From contig JAJZUS010000001.1 of NCBI GenBank assembly GCA_021848365.1, forward strand, positions 773,517-837,516: a stretch of DNA of 64,000 bases, read 5' to 3'. The position numbers were made by a program, and so were the translations under genes. The DNA comes from Actinomycetes bacterium (GTDB taxonomy: Bacteria > Actinomycetota > Acidimicrobiia > Acidimicrobiales > RAAP-2). Every line of letters starts with the position of its first letter. Position 1 is the first letter of the stretch. This document shows, one piece after another, positions 50,466-59,090 of the stretch. The notes below the pieces were generated by a model. It was given only the letters and a program-made list of their open reading frames with translations. It searched no databases and was not told the DNA's origin.

Positions 50466-52951
50466 GACGGCTCTCGCGCGAGGCCTGGATCGACGTCGTC
50501 GGCCTGCTCTCGGTCGTCGTCGTGACCGTGGCGGCCCTCCACCCCTCCCTGCTCGTGTCGTCGTCGCTCATCACGGGGGGAGACACCGGGGCCCACGTCG
50601 CCCTCCCCGCCTACCTTCGCTCGACGGGCAACCCCTTCAACCTGATGCCGTGGTACCCGGGGTGGTTCGCCGGCATGCCGGCCTACTCCTACTACTTCGT
50701 CCTGCCCGACGCCCTCGCGGCCTGGGCCGGGTACGTGATCAACTACGCCGTCGCCTTCAAGCTGGCCACCGTGCTCGGATCGGTCCTCATGCCCGTCGCC
50801 GCCTATCTCATGGGCCGCCTCTTCCGGGCGCCGCGCCCGGTGCCGCTCGGACTCGCGATGGCGACCCTCCCGTTCCTCTTCGACGCGAGCTTCACCATCG
50901 ACGGAGGCAACCTCTTCTCGACGATGGCGGGGGAGTACGCCTTCTCCCTCTCCCTCGCCCTCGCGCTGGTCGCCGTCGGGCTGGTCGCACGGGGCGTTCG
51001 CGAGGGACGCGGCTACTGGATCACGGCGGTCGTCATCTCGCTGACCCTGTTCGCCCACGTGCTGCCCTTCTTCTTCGTGGTGGGGGCGACCATTCTGCTG
51101 GTGGTGCTCGAGCTCCTGCAGCGGCGGGGCATCGGCGATCCCCGACTGCCCGCGACCACGGGGGACTACGCGCGGCCGGTCCGCTTCGTCGCCGGAGCGG
51201 CCCTGCTCAGCGTGGGCCTCACGGCCTGGTGGCTCGTCCCCTTCGCCACCTCGCAGTCGTTCACCAACTCCATGGGCTACACGAACGACAACACCTCGAG
51301 CCTCCACGCCATCTTCACGACCCTGGGCTGGTTCACGGCGACGGGCGGCGCCGCCGGGGACCGGTGGGTCATCCTCCTCGCCGCGGCGGGTCTGGCGATC
51401 GCGATCGTCTCACGCGACCGGCTCGGCGTCGTGCTCGGGTCGCTCAGCTCCTTCTCCCTCGTCGCCTTCGTCGTCGACCCCCAGGGCGTCATCTGGAACG
51501 AGCGCCTCATCCCCTTCTGGTTCGTCTCCATCCACCTGCTCGCGGGGTGGGCCGTCGCCTGGCCGCTGGCGCGCTGGGCGTCGGCGCACCGCCGCCATCG
51601 CCACGCGGAGCGGGTCGCCGACGTGGTCCCCGCGCTCGCGGTCCCGGACGAGGCGCCCGCCGCCTCGGGGGGTGAGGACGGTGGGTGGGACGTCGTCGGT
51701 GTCGCCACCCCGGGGTCACCACTGCCGCACGGGGCGAGCGGCGCGGTCGAGGCGGTCGACGCGCCGCGCACCGACGCGGAGTCGGGGGTCGCGGTGAGCG
51801 AGTCGTTCCCGTCGCGGCGGGGACGTTCCCGCCGCGCGACCGCGGCCATCGTCGTCATGGTCGCCGGGCTGCTCTCGACGGTGCCCGGACAGATCACCGG
51901 GGTCGCCAACGCGCTCGGCCTCTCGACCACCGGAAACCAGGTCTCGAGCTGGGCCGCGTGGAACTACTCCGGCTACCAGGGCAAGCCCGCGTGGCCCGAG
52001 TACCACGACCTCATGACCACCATGGGGCGAGTCGCCCAGCGGAACGGCTGCGGACGCGCGATGTGGGAGTACAGCCCGAGCGAGAACCGCTTCGGGACGA
52101 CGATGGCCCTGATGCTGCTCCCGTACTGGACGAATAACTGCGTCTCGTCGATGGAGGGGCTGTACTTCGAGTCATCGGCCACGACCCCGTACCACTTCCT
52201 GGACCAGGCCGAGTTGAGCGCCCAGCCGAGCAATCCCCAAGTCGGACTGCCCTACGGAACCCTCGACGTCGCGACGGGCGTGACGCACCTGCAGATGCTC
52301 GGCGTTCGCTACTTCATCGCCTTCTCGCCGGGGGTCGTCGCGGAGGCGTCGCGAGACCCGCGGCTCCGGCTCGTCGCCACGACGCGGGCGTGGCCCGCCC
52401 CGGGCGTGCAGTGGCGGATCTACGAGATTCGCCAGAGCCCACTCGTCGTCGGGCTGACCCACACGCCGGTCGTGGTCGCGGGCCTCTCCTCTCGTACGGC
52501 GTGGCTGAACGCCAATGTGGGCTGGTGGATCGACTCGACGAGGTGGGGCACTCCGCTCGCCGCGAGCGGACCCGCGTCGTGGCCCCACGCGGCGAGTGCC
52601 GATCCGCTCGGGCTGCCGGCCGGTCGGGCCCTGCCACGAGAGTCGGTCACCCGGGTGGTCGCGGGCCTGCAATCGGTCTCGTTCCACGTGAGTCGATTGG
52701 GGGTGCCGACCCTCGTCAAGGTGTCGTACTACCCGCGGTGGCAGGTGAGCGGCGCTCGGGGCCCCTATCGGGTGAGTCCCAACCTCATGGTGGTCGTTCC
52801 CACCTCCCACGACGTCACGCTCGCCTACGGGGCGGACGGCGCGACCCGCCTCGGTTCGACCCTGAGTGGGTTCACCGTCGCCCTGGGGCTGGTGGTCGCG
52901 TTCCTCGCCGTCCGCCGCCGCTCTCGGAAGAGGCGGCGGACGGCTCAGTAG
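50462..52951 (+). CDS. Large multi-pass membrane protein (PTPS-related/GT-C-like)
   Basis: Protein of 829 residues with about ten helices in the first 370 residues. An acidic soluble loop (about 375-455) follows, then another helix, a long extracytoplasmic domain and a final helix (about 800-818). GGDTGAHVALPAYLRS and GMPAYSYYFVLPD early in the chain resemble membrane proteins annotated as 6-pyruvoyl-tetrahydropterin synthase-related, which have a GT-C-like layout. A role in moving or transferring lipid-linked sugar is possible. It is not a pterin enzyme. GTG 50462 overlaps the CPBP stop. Confidence 0.8.
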   Translation: MRRLSREAWIDVVGLLSVVVVTVAALHPSLLVSSSLITGGDTGAHVALPAYLRSTGNPFNLMPWYPGWFAGMPAYSYYFVLPDALAAWAGYVINYAVAFKLATVLGSVLMPVAAYLMGRLFRAPRPVPLGLAMATLPFLFDASFTIDGGNLFSTMAGEYAFSLSLALALVAVGLVARGVREGRGYWITAVVISLTLFAHVLPFFFVVGATILLVVLELLQRRGIGDPRLPATTGDYARPVRFVAGAALLSVGLTAWWLVPFATSQSFTNSMGYTNDNTSSLHAIFTTLGWFTATGGAAGDRWVILLAAAGLAIAIVSRDRLGVVLGSLSSFSLVAFVVDPQGVIWNERLIPFWFVSIHLLAGWAVAWPLARWASAHRRHRHAERVADVVPALAVPDEAPAASGGEDGGWDVVGVATPGSPLPHGASGAVEAVDAPRTDAESGVAVSESFPSRRGRSRRATAAIVVMVAGLLSTVPGQITGVANALGLSTTGNQVSSWAAWNYSGYQGKPAWPEYHDLMTTMGRVAQRNGCGRAMWEYSPSENRFGTTMALMLLPYWTNNCVSSMEGLYFESSATTPYHFLDQAELSAQPSNPQVGLPYGTLDVATGVTHLQMLGVRYFIAFSPGVVAEASRDPRLRLVATTRAWPAPGVQWRIYEIRQSPLVVGLTHTPVVVAGLSSRTAWLNANVGWWIDSTRWGTPLAASGPASWPHAASADPLGLPAGRALPRESVTRVVAGLQSVSFHVSRLGVPTLVKVSYYPRWQVSGARGPYRVSPNLMVVVPTSHDVTLAYGADGATRLGSTLSGFTVALGLVVAFLAVRRRSRKRRRTAQ

Positions 52952-52954
52952 AGT
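52949..52954 (+). promoter_or_regulatory. -10-like box of the phosphomannomutase gene
   Basis: TAGAGT overlaps the stop codon of the previous gene and lies 8 nt before GTG 52963; the spacer GGAGGCCC also holds GGAGG. Confidence 0.4.
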
Positions 52955-52962
52955 GGAGGCCC

Positions 52963-54315
52963 GTGGACGCGCGCGCGATCTTTAAGGCCTACGACGTCCG
53001 CGGGACCTACCCGGACCAGCTCGACGAGTCCGTCGCTCGGGCGGTCGGGGCGGCCTTCGCCCGGTTCGCCGGGGCGCCCCGCATGGTCGTCGCCCGCGAC
53101 ATGCGCCCGTCGGGGATCACCCTCGTTGACGCCTTCGCCGACGGTGCTCGCGGAGAGGGGGTCGAGATCCTCGACCTCGGACTGGCGTCGACGGATCTCC
53201 TCTACTTCGCGTCCGGTCACCTCGACGCGCCGGGCGCCATGTTCACCGCTTCGCACAATCCGGCCGCCTACAACGGGATCAAACTCTGCGTGAGCGGTGC
53301 TCGTCCCGTCGGGGTGGAGTCGGGGCTGCGCGAGATCGAGGAGATGGCGATCGCCCTCGAGGGAGCGGACCCCACGCCCGCGCGGGCCGACCGGGTCGCG
53401 ATCGATCTGTGGCCCGAGTGGGTGAGCCACGTGCACTCCTTCGTCGACACGAGCGCGCTGCGGCCGCTGCGGATCGTGGCGGACACCGCGAACGGCATGG
53501 GGGGCCTCGTCGCGCCCCGCGTCTTCGCCGGCCTCCCCTTCGAGGTGGAGATCCTCTTCCCGGAGTTGGACGGGACCTTTCCGAATCACCCGGCGGATCC
53601 CCTCAATCCGGACAACCTCGTCGACCTGCAGCGGCGCGTGAAAGAAGTGGGGGCCGACATCGGCCTGGCCTTCGACGGCGACGCCGATCGCGTCTTCCTG
53701 ATCGATGAGCGCGGCGTCCCCCTCGACGGGTCGACCGTGACGGGGGTGGTGGCCGCGGCGATGCTGGAGCGCTACCCCGGGTCGACGATCCTCTACAACC
53801 TGATCTGCTCGCGCGCCGTCGCGGAGATCATCGCCGAGCACGGGGGTGTGGGGGTGCGCACCCGCGTGGGGCACAGTTACATCAAGCAGGTGATGGCCGA
53901 GACCGGCGCCGTCTTCGGCGGGGAGCACTCGGGCCACTACTACTACCGAGAGAACTTCCGGGCGGACTCGGGCATCATCACCGCGATGATCGTCCTCGAG
54001 CTCCTGAGCCGCTCGTTCGAGCCCCTCTCCACCCTCGTGGCTCCGTTCCAGCGGTACCACGCCTCGGGTGAGCGCAACACGACCGTCGCCGACCCGGCGG
54101 CCACCGTGGCCCGTGTCGCCGCTCGACTACGCGCGCGTGGCGACGCGATCGACGAACTCGACGGCCTGAGCGTCGACTACGGGGACTGGCGATTCAACCT
54201 GCGACCGTCGAACACCGAGCCCCTGCTCCGCCTCAACGTCGAGGCGACGACCGAGGTGGACGTCGAGCGACACGTGAGTGAAGTCCAGTCGTGGCTGGCA
54301 GAGGAGGCGTCGTGA
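52963..54315 (+). CDS. manB: Phosphomannomutase/phosphoglucomutase
   Basis: Alpha-D-phosphohexomutase of 450 residues that interconverts 6- and 1-phosphates of mannose (or glucose). The phospho-serine loop is TASHNPAAYNGIK near residue 97, the metal loop FDGDADR near 237, the sugar loop GGEHSGHYYYR near 323, and the phosphate-binding RPSNTEPLLRLN near 414. It supplies mannose 1-phosphate to the guanylyltransferase at 35439. GTG 52963 is preceded by GGAGG. The Trm112-like gene overlaps its stop by 4 nt. Confidence 0.95.
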   Translation: MDARAIFKAYDVRGTYPDQLDESVARAVGAAFARFAGAPRMVVARDMRPSGITLVDAFADGARGEGVEILDLGLASTDLLYFASGHLDAPGAMFTASHNPAAYNGIKLCVSGARPVGVESGLREIEEMAIALEGADPTPARADRVAIDLWPEWVSHVHSFVDTSALRPLRIVADTANGMGGLVAPRVFAGLPFEVEILFPELDGTFPNHPADPLNPDNLVDLQRRVKEVGADIGLAFDGDADRVFLIDERGVPLDGSTVTGVVAAAMLERYPGSTILYNLICSRAVAEIIAEHGGVGVRTRVGHSYIKQVMAETGAVFGGEHSGHYYYRENFRADSGIITAMIVLELLSRSFEPLSTLVAPFQRYHASGERNTTVADPAATVARVAARLRARGDAIDELDGLSVDYGDWRFNLRPSNTEPLLRLNVEATTEVDVERHVSEVQSWLAEEAS

Positions 54316-54545
54316 CCCTGGACCCGTTCCTGCTCGAGCTGCTCGCCGATCCGGTCGACCACGAGCCCCTGCGGTACGTGGCCTCGGCCGGCGTCCTCTA
54401 CAACCCCCGCCGACGGGTGGCCTACGAGGTGCGCGACGGGATACCCGTTCTCGTGCCGACCGAGGCGCGACCCGTCGACGACGACGAGGCTCGACGCCTC
54501 GACGAGGACCCCGAGGGTCGCTCAACGGGTCGGGCGACGAACTAG
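54312..54545 (+). CDS. Trm112-like small protein
   Basis: Protein of 77 residues of the Trm112/YcaR type: LLELLADPVDHEPLRYV and the conserved VRDGIPVLVPTEARPV. The metal-binding Cys of eukaryotic Trm112 (CPxxxxPL) are absent (DPVDHEPL), as in several actinobacterial members. In bacteria such proteins can act as small partners of methyltransferases, but function here is unknown. It is coupled to phosphomannomutase by a GTGA overlap. It ends 4 nt inside the convergent thiolase gene. Confidence 0.82.
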   Translation: MTLDPFLLELLADPVDHEPLRYVASAGVLYNPRRRVAYEVRDGIPVLVPTEARPVDDDEARRLDEDPEGRSTGRATN

Positions 54546-55750
54546 CCGAGCCGCTCGACGATCATGGCCATGCCCTGGCCACCGCCGACGCACATCGTCT
54601 CGAGCCCGTAGCGCAGACCCCGATCCTCGAGCCCGTTGAGCAGGGTCGTCATGATGCGGGCCCCGGTCATGCCGAACGGGTGACCGAGCGCGATGGCGCC
54701 GCCGTTCACGTTCAACTTCTCGAGGGGGATCTCGAGGTGTCGAGCGCTGGGGATCACCTGCGCGGCGAAGGCCTCGTTGATCTCGACGAGGTCGATGTCC
54801 TTCATGGTCAGACCGGCCCGGAGGAGGGCCTGGCGACTCGCCTCGACGGGTCCGAGCCCCATGATTTCGGGGTTGAGGGCGCTGACCCCGCTCGACACGA
54901 TTCGCGCGATCGGGGTGATGCCCAGCTCGCGCGCCTTGACGTCACTCATCACGACGACCGCAGCCGCGCCGTCGTTCAGCGGACAGGCGTTCCCCGCGGT
55001 CACGGTGCCTCCCTCGCGAAAGGCCGGGGCCAGGGCGCTCAGCTTCTCCAGCGTGGTGCCGGGACGCGGACCGTCATCACGGTCGACGACGACGCCGTCG
55101 GGTCGGGTCACCGGGATGATCTCGCGGTCGAAGAAGCCGTTGGCCTGGTTGGCGACGGCCAGCTCCTGGCTGCGCACGGCGTACTCGTCCATCTCGGAGC
55201 GCGAGACGCCCTCGTACTCGGCGACGTTCTCGGCCGTCTGGCCCATCGCGACGTAGACGTCGGGCAGGCCCGGCGCCGGTCGCCACGGCTCTCCGACCTT
55301 CTCCGACCGGGCCTTCGATCGCGCGAGTGCGTCGCCGAAGAGCGGGTTGACGGCCGAGAAGAGGTCGGCGGTGCCGTTGCCGTAGCGCGACACGGTCTCG
55401 ACGCCCGCGGCGACGAAGACGTCGCCCTCACCCGCGCGGATCGCGTGCGCGGCCATGCGGATCGTCTGGAGCGACGAGCTGCAGTACCGGTTGACGGTCA
55501 CGCCCGGGACGTGTTCCAGTCCGGCGAGGACCGCCGCGACTCGCGCGACGTTGAATCCGGCCTCGCCCGCGGGCTCGCCGCAGCCGACCATCAGGTCCTC
55601 GACGAGGGCGGGGTCGAGCTGGGGGACCTTCGCGAGGACCTCACGAACCACGTGGGCGGTGAGGTCGTCGGGCCTCAGGTCGACGAGCGACCCCTTGAAG
55701 GCACGACCGATGGCGGTGCGGCCGGTGGCAACGATGACGGCGTCGGGCAT
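54542..55750 (-). CDS. Acetyl-CoA acetyltransferase/thiolase
   Basis: Thiolase of 402 residues. The nucleophile is Cys in VNRYCSSSLQTI near residue 91. EINEAFAAQV and GGAIALGHPFGMTGAR (catalytic His) lie near 335-360, and the second Cys is in CVGGGQGMAM near 388. It makes acetoacetyl-CoA or works in fatty acid beta-oxidation; chain length is not readable. AGGAGG before ATG 55750 is a strong ribosome site. It is the last gene of the minus-strand operon that begins with PPK2. The upstream open frame reaching 56380 is not used. Confidence 0.95.
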   Translation of the reverse strand: MPDAVIVATGRTAIGRAFKGSLVDLRPDDLTAHVVREVLAKVPQLDPALVEDLMVGCGEPAGEAGFNVARVAAVLAGLEHVPGVTVNRYCSSSLQTIRMAAHAIRAGEGDVFVAAGVETVSRYGNGTADLFSAVNPLFGDALARSKARSEKVGEPWRPAPGLPDVYVAMGQTAENVAEYEGVSRSEMDEYAVRSQELAVANQANGFFDREIIPVTRPDGVVVDRDDGPRPGTTLEKLSALAPAFREGGTVTAGNACPLNDGAAAVVVMSDVKARELGITPIARIVSSGVSALNPEIMGLGPVEASRQALLRAGLTMKDIDLVEINEAFAAQVIPSARHLEIPLEKLNVNGGAIALGHPFGMTGARIMTTLLNGLEDRGLRYGLETMCVGGGQGMAMIVERLG

Positions 55751-55778
55751 GGGAACCTCCTGTCCCCGGGGAGCATAG

Positions 55779-56303
55779 TTACTCCCGGGTAGCGGTGGGG
55801 GAGGCCAGGGGGCCGGCGTCGGCGAACCCCTGGCGAACGCCCTGGCCGGCCCGCTGGGCCAACTGCTCGGGCTCGAAGAGCATCCAGTAGGCGTTGCGGG
55901 CGTGGCGGCGCGACCGGTTCTCGAAGACCGAGGCGAGGACCGCCGGGTCGTCGGCCTCGTCCTCGTGGACGAAGACCTCGAGGATCGGGGTCGAGGTGAG
56001 GAGCTGGGCCTGCATGATCCCGAGTGACGCCTCGTGGGCGCACTGCTTGTCGATCGGCGCCGAGCCGGGCATGCCCAGGGCGACGACGATGGCGCAGCCG
56101 TCGCGCTCGATGAGGTTCTTCGCCGCGACGGCGAGGTCCTTGAACCCGGGGACCGTCTGGGCGACGACCTCGAAGCGCTGGCCGTAGCCGGGGCACTCGG
56201 CGAGCTCCGCCCGGGCGGCCCCGCCCATGTCGTAGCGGGCGAACATGGTGTCGACGACGCCGATGCGCACGGGGTGGGACGGTTGCTTCTTCTTCTTTCC
56301 CAT
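55779..56303 (-). CDS. ribC: Archaeal-type riboflavin synthase
   Basis: Protein of 174 residues that matches the archaeal RibC family nearly end to end: RIGVVDTMFARYDMG at the start, QTVPGFKDLAVAAKNLIE, VALGMPGSAPIDKQCAHEASLG, ILEVFVHEDEADD, and AGQGVRQGFADAGP at the end. These enzymes turn two 6,7-dimethyl-8-ribityllumazines into riboflavin and are related to lumazine synthase, not to the trimeric bacterial RibE. A Lys-rich MGKKKK start precedes the fold. GGAGG is 6 nt before ATG 56303. It is flanked by an LLM oxidoreductase and a thiolase. Presence in an actinobacterium suggests transfer or a rare lineage. Confidence 0.9.
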   Translation of the reverse strand: MGKKKKQPSHPVRIGVVDTMFARYDMGGAARAELAECPGYGQRFEVVAQTVPGFKDLAVAAKNLIERDGCAIVVALGMPGSAPIDKQCAHEASLGIMQAQLLTSTPILEVFVHEDEADDPAVLASVFENRSRRHARNAYWMLFEPEQLAQRAGQGVRQGFADAGPLASPTATRE

Positions 56304-56330
56304 GAGGACCTCCGGGACCAGTGTAGGGAG

Positions 56331-57281
56331 TCAGGTCCGCGGGGCGAGTCCCTCGAGGGCGGCGTCGAGGTCGCGCACACCGACGAGAGCCAGGGTAGCG
56401 GCGTCGACGCCGGCGTCGAGGTACTCCCGTACGCGGGCCCGGCACGCCTCGTAGGAGCCGTGGATCACCAGGTCGTCGACGACCTCGTCCGGGATGACCT
56501 CGTTCGCGCGTCGGCGATCGCCGGCCGCCCACGCCTCCCACATCGGGGTGAGCGCCTCGGCGCGTCCCAGCCAGCGGTGGAATTCCGCGTACGCCGGCAC
56601 GGTGAGGTAGGAGGAGATCATCCGGCGCCCGATGGCGCGGGCGGTCTCGGCGTCCTCGGTGGGCAGGACGAAGAGTCGGGCAGCGATCGTCTTGCCCGGT
56701 CCGACCTCGGCTCGGCAGCGTCCGACGTCACTCGGGGCGAGCCAATTGAGGACGGCCCCGTCGGCGGCCTCACCCGCCAGGCGCAGCATGCGCGGCCGCA
56801 GGGCCCCGAGCAGGAGGCGCGGGGGCGTGGCCACGGGTCGCGACAGGCGGAACCCCTTCACGGTGAAGGTCTCGAAGGCCTCGTCGATTCGCTCTCCGGC
56901 GAGGGCCCGCCGGACGAAGGTCAGGACGTCGCGGGTGCGGGCGTAGGGGTGGGAGTACGGGATGCCGTTCCACCGTTCGACGACGGGGGCGCTCGACGCT
57001 CCGAGGCCGATGGTGAGTCGCTCGCCGGCGACCTCGGCGAGCGAGGCGATCGACATGGCGAGGAGCCCGGGTCCGCGGGTGAAGACTGGGGCGACGGCGA
57101 GTCCCAGGGCGAGACGCGGTTCCCAGGCGGCCGCGAGGGCCAGGGGAGTGAATCCGTCCGTGCCGTCGACCTCAGCCGACCAGACGTCCGCGTAGCCGAG
57201 ATCGGCCATACGACGGAACCATCGCTCGTGGTCGGCCAGTGTGACGCCCTCGAAGGGGATGGTGATGCCGTAGTGGGCCAT
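56331..57281 (-). CDS. LLM-class, probably F420-dependent oxidoreductase
   Basis: Luciferase-like TIM-barrel oxidoreductase of 316 residues. The N-terminus HYGITIPFEGVTL, PRLALGLAVAPVFTRGPGLLAM, RLTIGLGASSAPVVERWNG and the C-terminal VVDDLVIHGSYEACRARVREYLDAGVD are typical of F420-dependent members (Mer, Fgd-like). The cofactor could also be FMN. F420 genes at 36463-38084 make F420 plausible. ATG 57281 matches the family start; GTG 57296 is an in-frame alternative. Gene follows PPK2 by 21 nt and precedes ribC by 27 nt. Confidence 0.9.
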   Translation of the reverse strand: MAHYGITIPFEGVTLADHERWFRRMADLGYADVWSAEVDGTDGFTPLALAAAWEPRLALGLAVAPVFTRGPGLLAMSIASLAEVAGERLTIGLGASSAPVVERWNGIPYSHPYARTRDVLTFVRRALAGERIDEAFETFTVKGFRLSRPVATPPRLLLGALRPRMLRLAGEAADGAVLNWLAPSDVGRCRAEVGPGKTIAARLFVLPTEDAETARAIGRRMISSYLTVPAYAEFHRWLGRAEALTPMWEAWAAGDRRRANEVIPDEVVDDLVIHGSYEACRARVREYLDAGVDAATLALVGVRDLDAALEGLAPRT

Positions 57282-57302
57282 GGCCCAGTGTGCCACCGAT
57301 GC

Positions 57303-58082
57303 CTAGTGCAGGTAGTCCTCGCCGCGCGAGGGGGGCAGGGTGATGCCGTGGCGCTCGAGGTCGTGCGACCAGCGCTCGATGACGGTCTCGAGCACCGCGA
57401 CCCGGGCGTAGTGCTTGTCCTCCGCGGCGATCAGCTCCCAGCGGGAGTGGTGGTGATCGGTGTCGTCGATCGCGTCGCGCAGCGCGTCGAGGTAACGCGG
57501 TCGAAGTCCCCGGTTGCGCCAGTCGTCGGGCGTCAGCTTCCAGTGCTTCAGTGGGTCGGCGGCACGGGCGTTGAAGCGCCGTAGCTGCTCCTCTTCGGAG
57601 ATGTGCAGCCAGAACTTGATCACCGTCGTCCCCGCGTTCACCAGCTGGCGCTCGAACTCCACGATCTCCTCCGCCGAGCGATGGGCGGTGTCGGGGTCGA
57701 TGAGCTCCTCGACCCTCTCGACGAGCAGGCGCCCGTACCAGGAGCGGTCGAACACGGTCATCTCGCCCTTGCCGGGGACGTGGGGGGCGAAGCGCCACAG
57801 GAAGTGGTGGCGACGCTCCTCGTCGGTGGGGGGTCCGATCGGCACGACGCGCACGTGCCGGGGGTCGAGACCGGCGGTCAGGCGTCGGATCGCCCCACCC
57901 TTGCCGGCGGCGTCGAACCCCTCGAAGAGCACGAGGAGTCCGGGCCCGGGCGGCCCTCCGCTCAACAGTCCCGCAGTCAACAGGCGCAGGTGGGTGAGGC
58001 GTCGCTGGGCGGACAGGATGCGCCGCTCGGACTCCTCCCGGCCAAGCGACTTCGTGAGGTCGATCTCGTCGATGCGGCTCAT
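57303..58082 (-). CDS. ppk2: Polyphosphate kinase 2 family protein
   Basis: P-loop kinase of 259 residues that moves phosphate between polyphosphate and nucleotides. Walker A is FEGFDAAGKGGAIRRL near residue 57, Walker B/lid elements VFDRSWYGRLLVERVEEL near 120, and KFWLHISEEEQLRRFNARAADPLKHWKL follow. The pattern is that of PPK2 class acting on AMP, ADP or GDP; class is not certain. GGAGGTGAGC before ATG 58082 is a good ribosome site, and TACGGT 16 nt upstream is a -10-like box. First gene of the operon to the thiolase. Confidence 0.93.
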   Translation of the reverse strand: MSRIDEIDLTKSLGREESERRILSAQRRLTHLRLLTAGLLSGGPPGPGLLVLFEGFDAAGKGGAIRRLTAGLDPRHVRVVPIGPPTDEERRHHFLWRFAPHVPGKGEMTVFDRSWYGRLLVERVEELIDPDTAHRSAEEIVEFERQLVNAGTTVIKFWLHISEEEQLRRFNARAADPLKHWKLTPDDWRNRGLRPRYLDALRDAIDDTDHHHSRWELIAAEDKHYARVAVLETVIERWSHDLERHGITLPPSRGEDYLH

Positions 58083-58098
58083 GCTCACCTCCCCGGCG

Positions 58099-58104
58099 AC
58101 CGTA
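58099..58104 (-). promoter_or_regulatory. -10-like box of the ppk2-thiolase operon
   Basis: TACGGT on the minus strand, 16 nt upstream of ATG 58082, with GGAGG between, so this operon is leadered. Confidence 0.4.
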
Positions 58105-58145
58105 GCGCACGTTCGCCCTGACCGGGTGGGCGAGGCGACACTCCG

Positions 58146-58151
58146 TAGGAT
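58146..58151 (+). promoter_or_regulatory. -10-like box of the phosphodiester glycosidase gene
   Basis: TAGGAT, then GGGGAG (6 nt) and GTG 58158, divergent from ppk2. Confidence 0.5.
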
Positions 58152-58157
58152 GGGGAG

Positions 58158-59090
58158 GTGCGCCGAGCCGTCCTCGCCACTCTCGCGACGCTCCTGGCGG
58201 CTCCCGCGGCGGCGACCGGTCCGGTCGCCGCGAGCGCTCGCCCGCACGTCGCCGACCCCAGTCGTCCGCCCACCGTCTGTGGTCGTCCGAGCCGGACGTG
58301 CCCTCCGTGGCAACGCCTCGACGCGTGGTCGCCGGTGGCGAGCGTCTACTCGACGTCCTTCACCCCCACCGGACAGCCCGGCGTGAGGGCCTACGCCACC
58401 TGGATGCGCTCCTCCACGACCGACCTCGCCCTCTATCCGGGCTACGAGGGGCCGGGGGCCACGACGCTGCCCCGCGGGCCCGAGATGGTGCCCTTGAGCG
58501 GACGAGGTCGCCTGCTCGCCACGTTCAACAGCGGCTTCTACGAGAGTGACCAGGCGGCCGGTTTCTACACCAACCGGACCCTGTACTTCCCGATGGTCCG
58601 GGGCCTCGCGACCGTGGTGCGCTACACGAGTGGTCGGGTGAACGTCATCTCGTGGGCCGGCGGACCACGTCCCGGGGCCAACATCCTCATGGCTCGTCAG
58701 AACCTCCCACTGCTCGTCGCCAACTCTCGCCCGACGGCCCTCAGTGCGAACAACGCGGCCTGGGGCCTCACCCTGCACGGAGTGCCCGACGTGTGGCGGA
58801 CGGCGCTCGGGGTCGACGCCTCGGGCAACCTCATCTACGCGGCGGCACCGGCGCAGACGTCGTCCACGCTCGCCGCGATCATGGTCCAACTCCGCTGCGT
58901 GCGGGCAATGGAGCTCGACATCAACCCCGAGTGGCCCATCTTCGTCGCCTACGGCGCCCGCGGTGCCGCCGGACCGTCGCTCATCGTGCCGAACCCGAAC
59001 CAGATCCCCGGTCGATTCCTCTACCCGAGCACGAAGGACTTCTTCGCCCTGTTCGTGCGCCAACGGGTGGGGGCGCCCCAGCCGTGGTAG
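58158..59090 (+). CDS. Secreted phosphodiester glycosidase (NAGPA-domain) protein
   Basis: Protein of 310 residues with a signal peptide (about 1-22, AAPAAA region). The catalytic-type domain is the phosphodiester alpha-GlcNAcase (NAGPA/DUF2233) fold: LLATFNSGFYESD, SWAGGPRPGANILMARQNLPLLV, and RCVRAMELDINPEWPIF near the C-terminus. NAGPA enzymes cut GlcNAc phosphodiesters, and bacterial relatives act on wall polymers or exopolysaccharide. It works outside the cell. The GTG start follows TAGGAT by 6 nt. CapA-like gene overlaps its end by 7 nt. Confidence 0.85.
   Translation: MRRAVLATLATLLAAPAAATGPVAASARPHVADPSRPPTVCGRPSRTCPPWQRLDAWSPVASVYSTSFTPTGQPGVRAYATWMRSSTTDLALYPGYEGPGATTLPRGPEMVPLSGRGRLLATFNSGFYESDQAAGFYTNRTLYFPMVRGLATVVRYTSGRVNVISWAGGPRPGANILMARQNLPLLVANSRPTALSANNAAWGLTLHGVPDVWRTALGVDASGNLIYAAAPAQTSSTLAAIMVQLRCVRAMELDINPEWPIFVAYGARGAAGPSLIVPNPNQIPGRFLYPSTKDFFALFVRQRVGAPQPW

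Noticed and set aside
50462-52951. Call of the large membrane protein as a pterin synthase
   Set aside because: The family name comes from a domain label; no pterin-binding His residues or soluble fold are seen.
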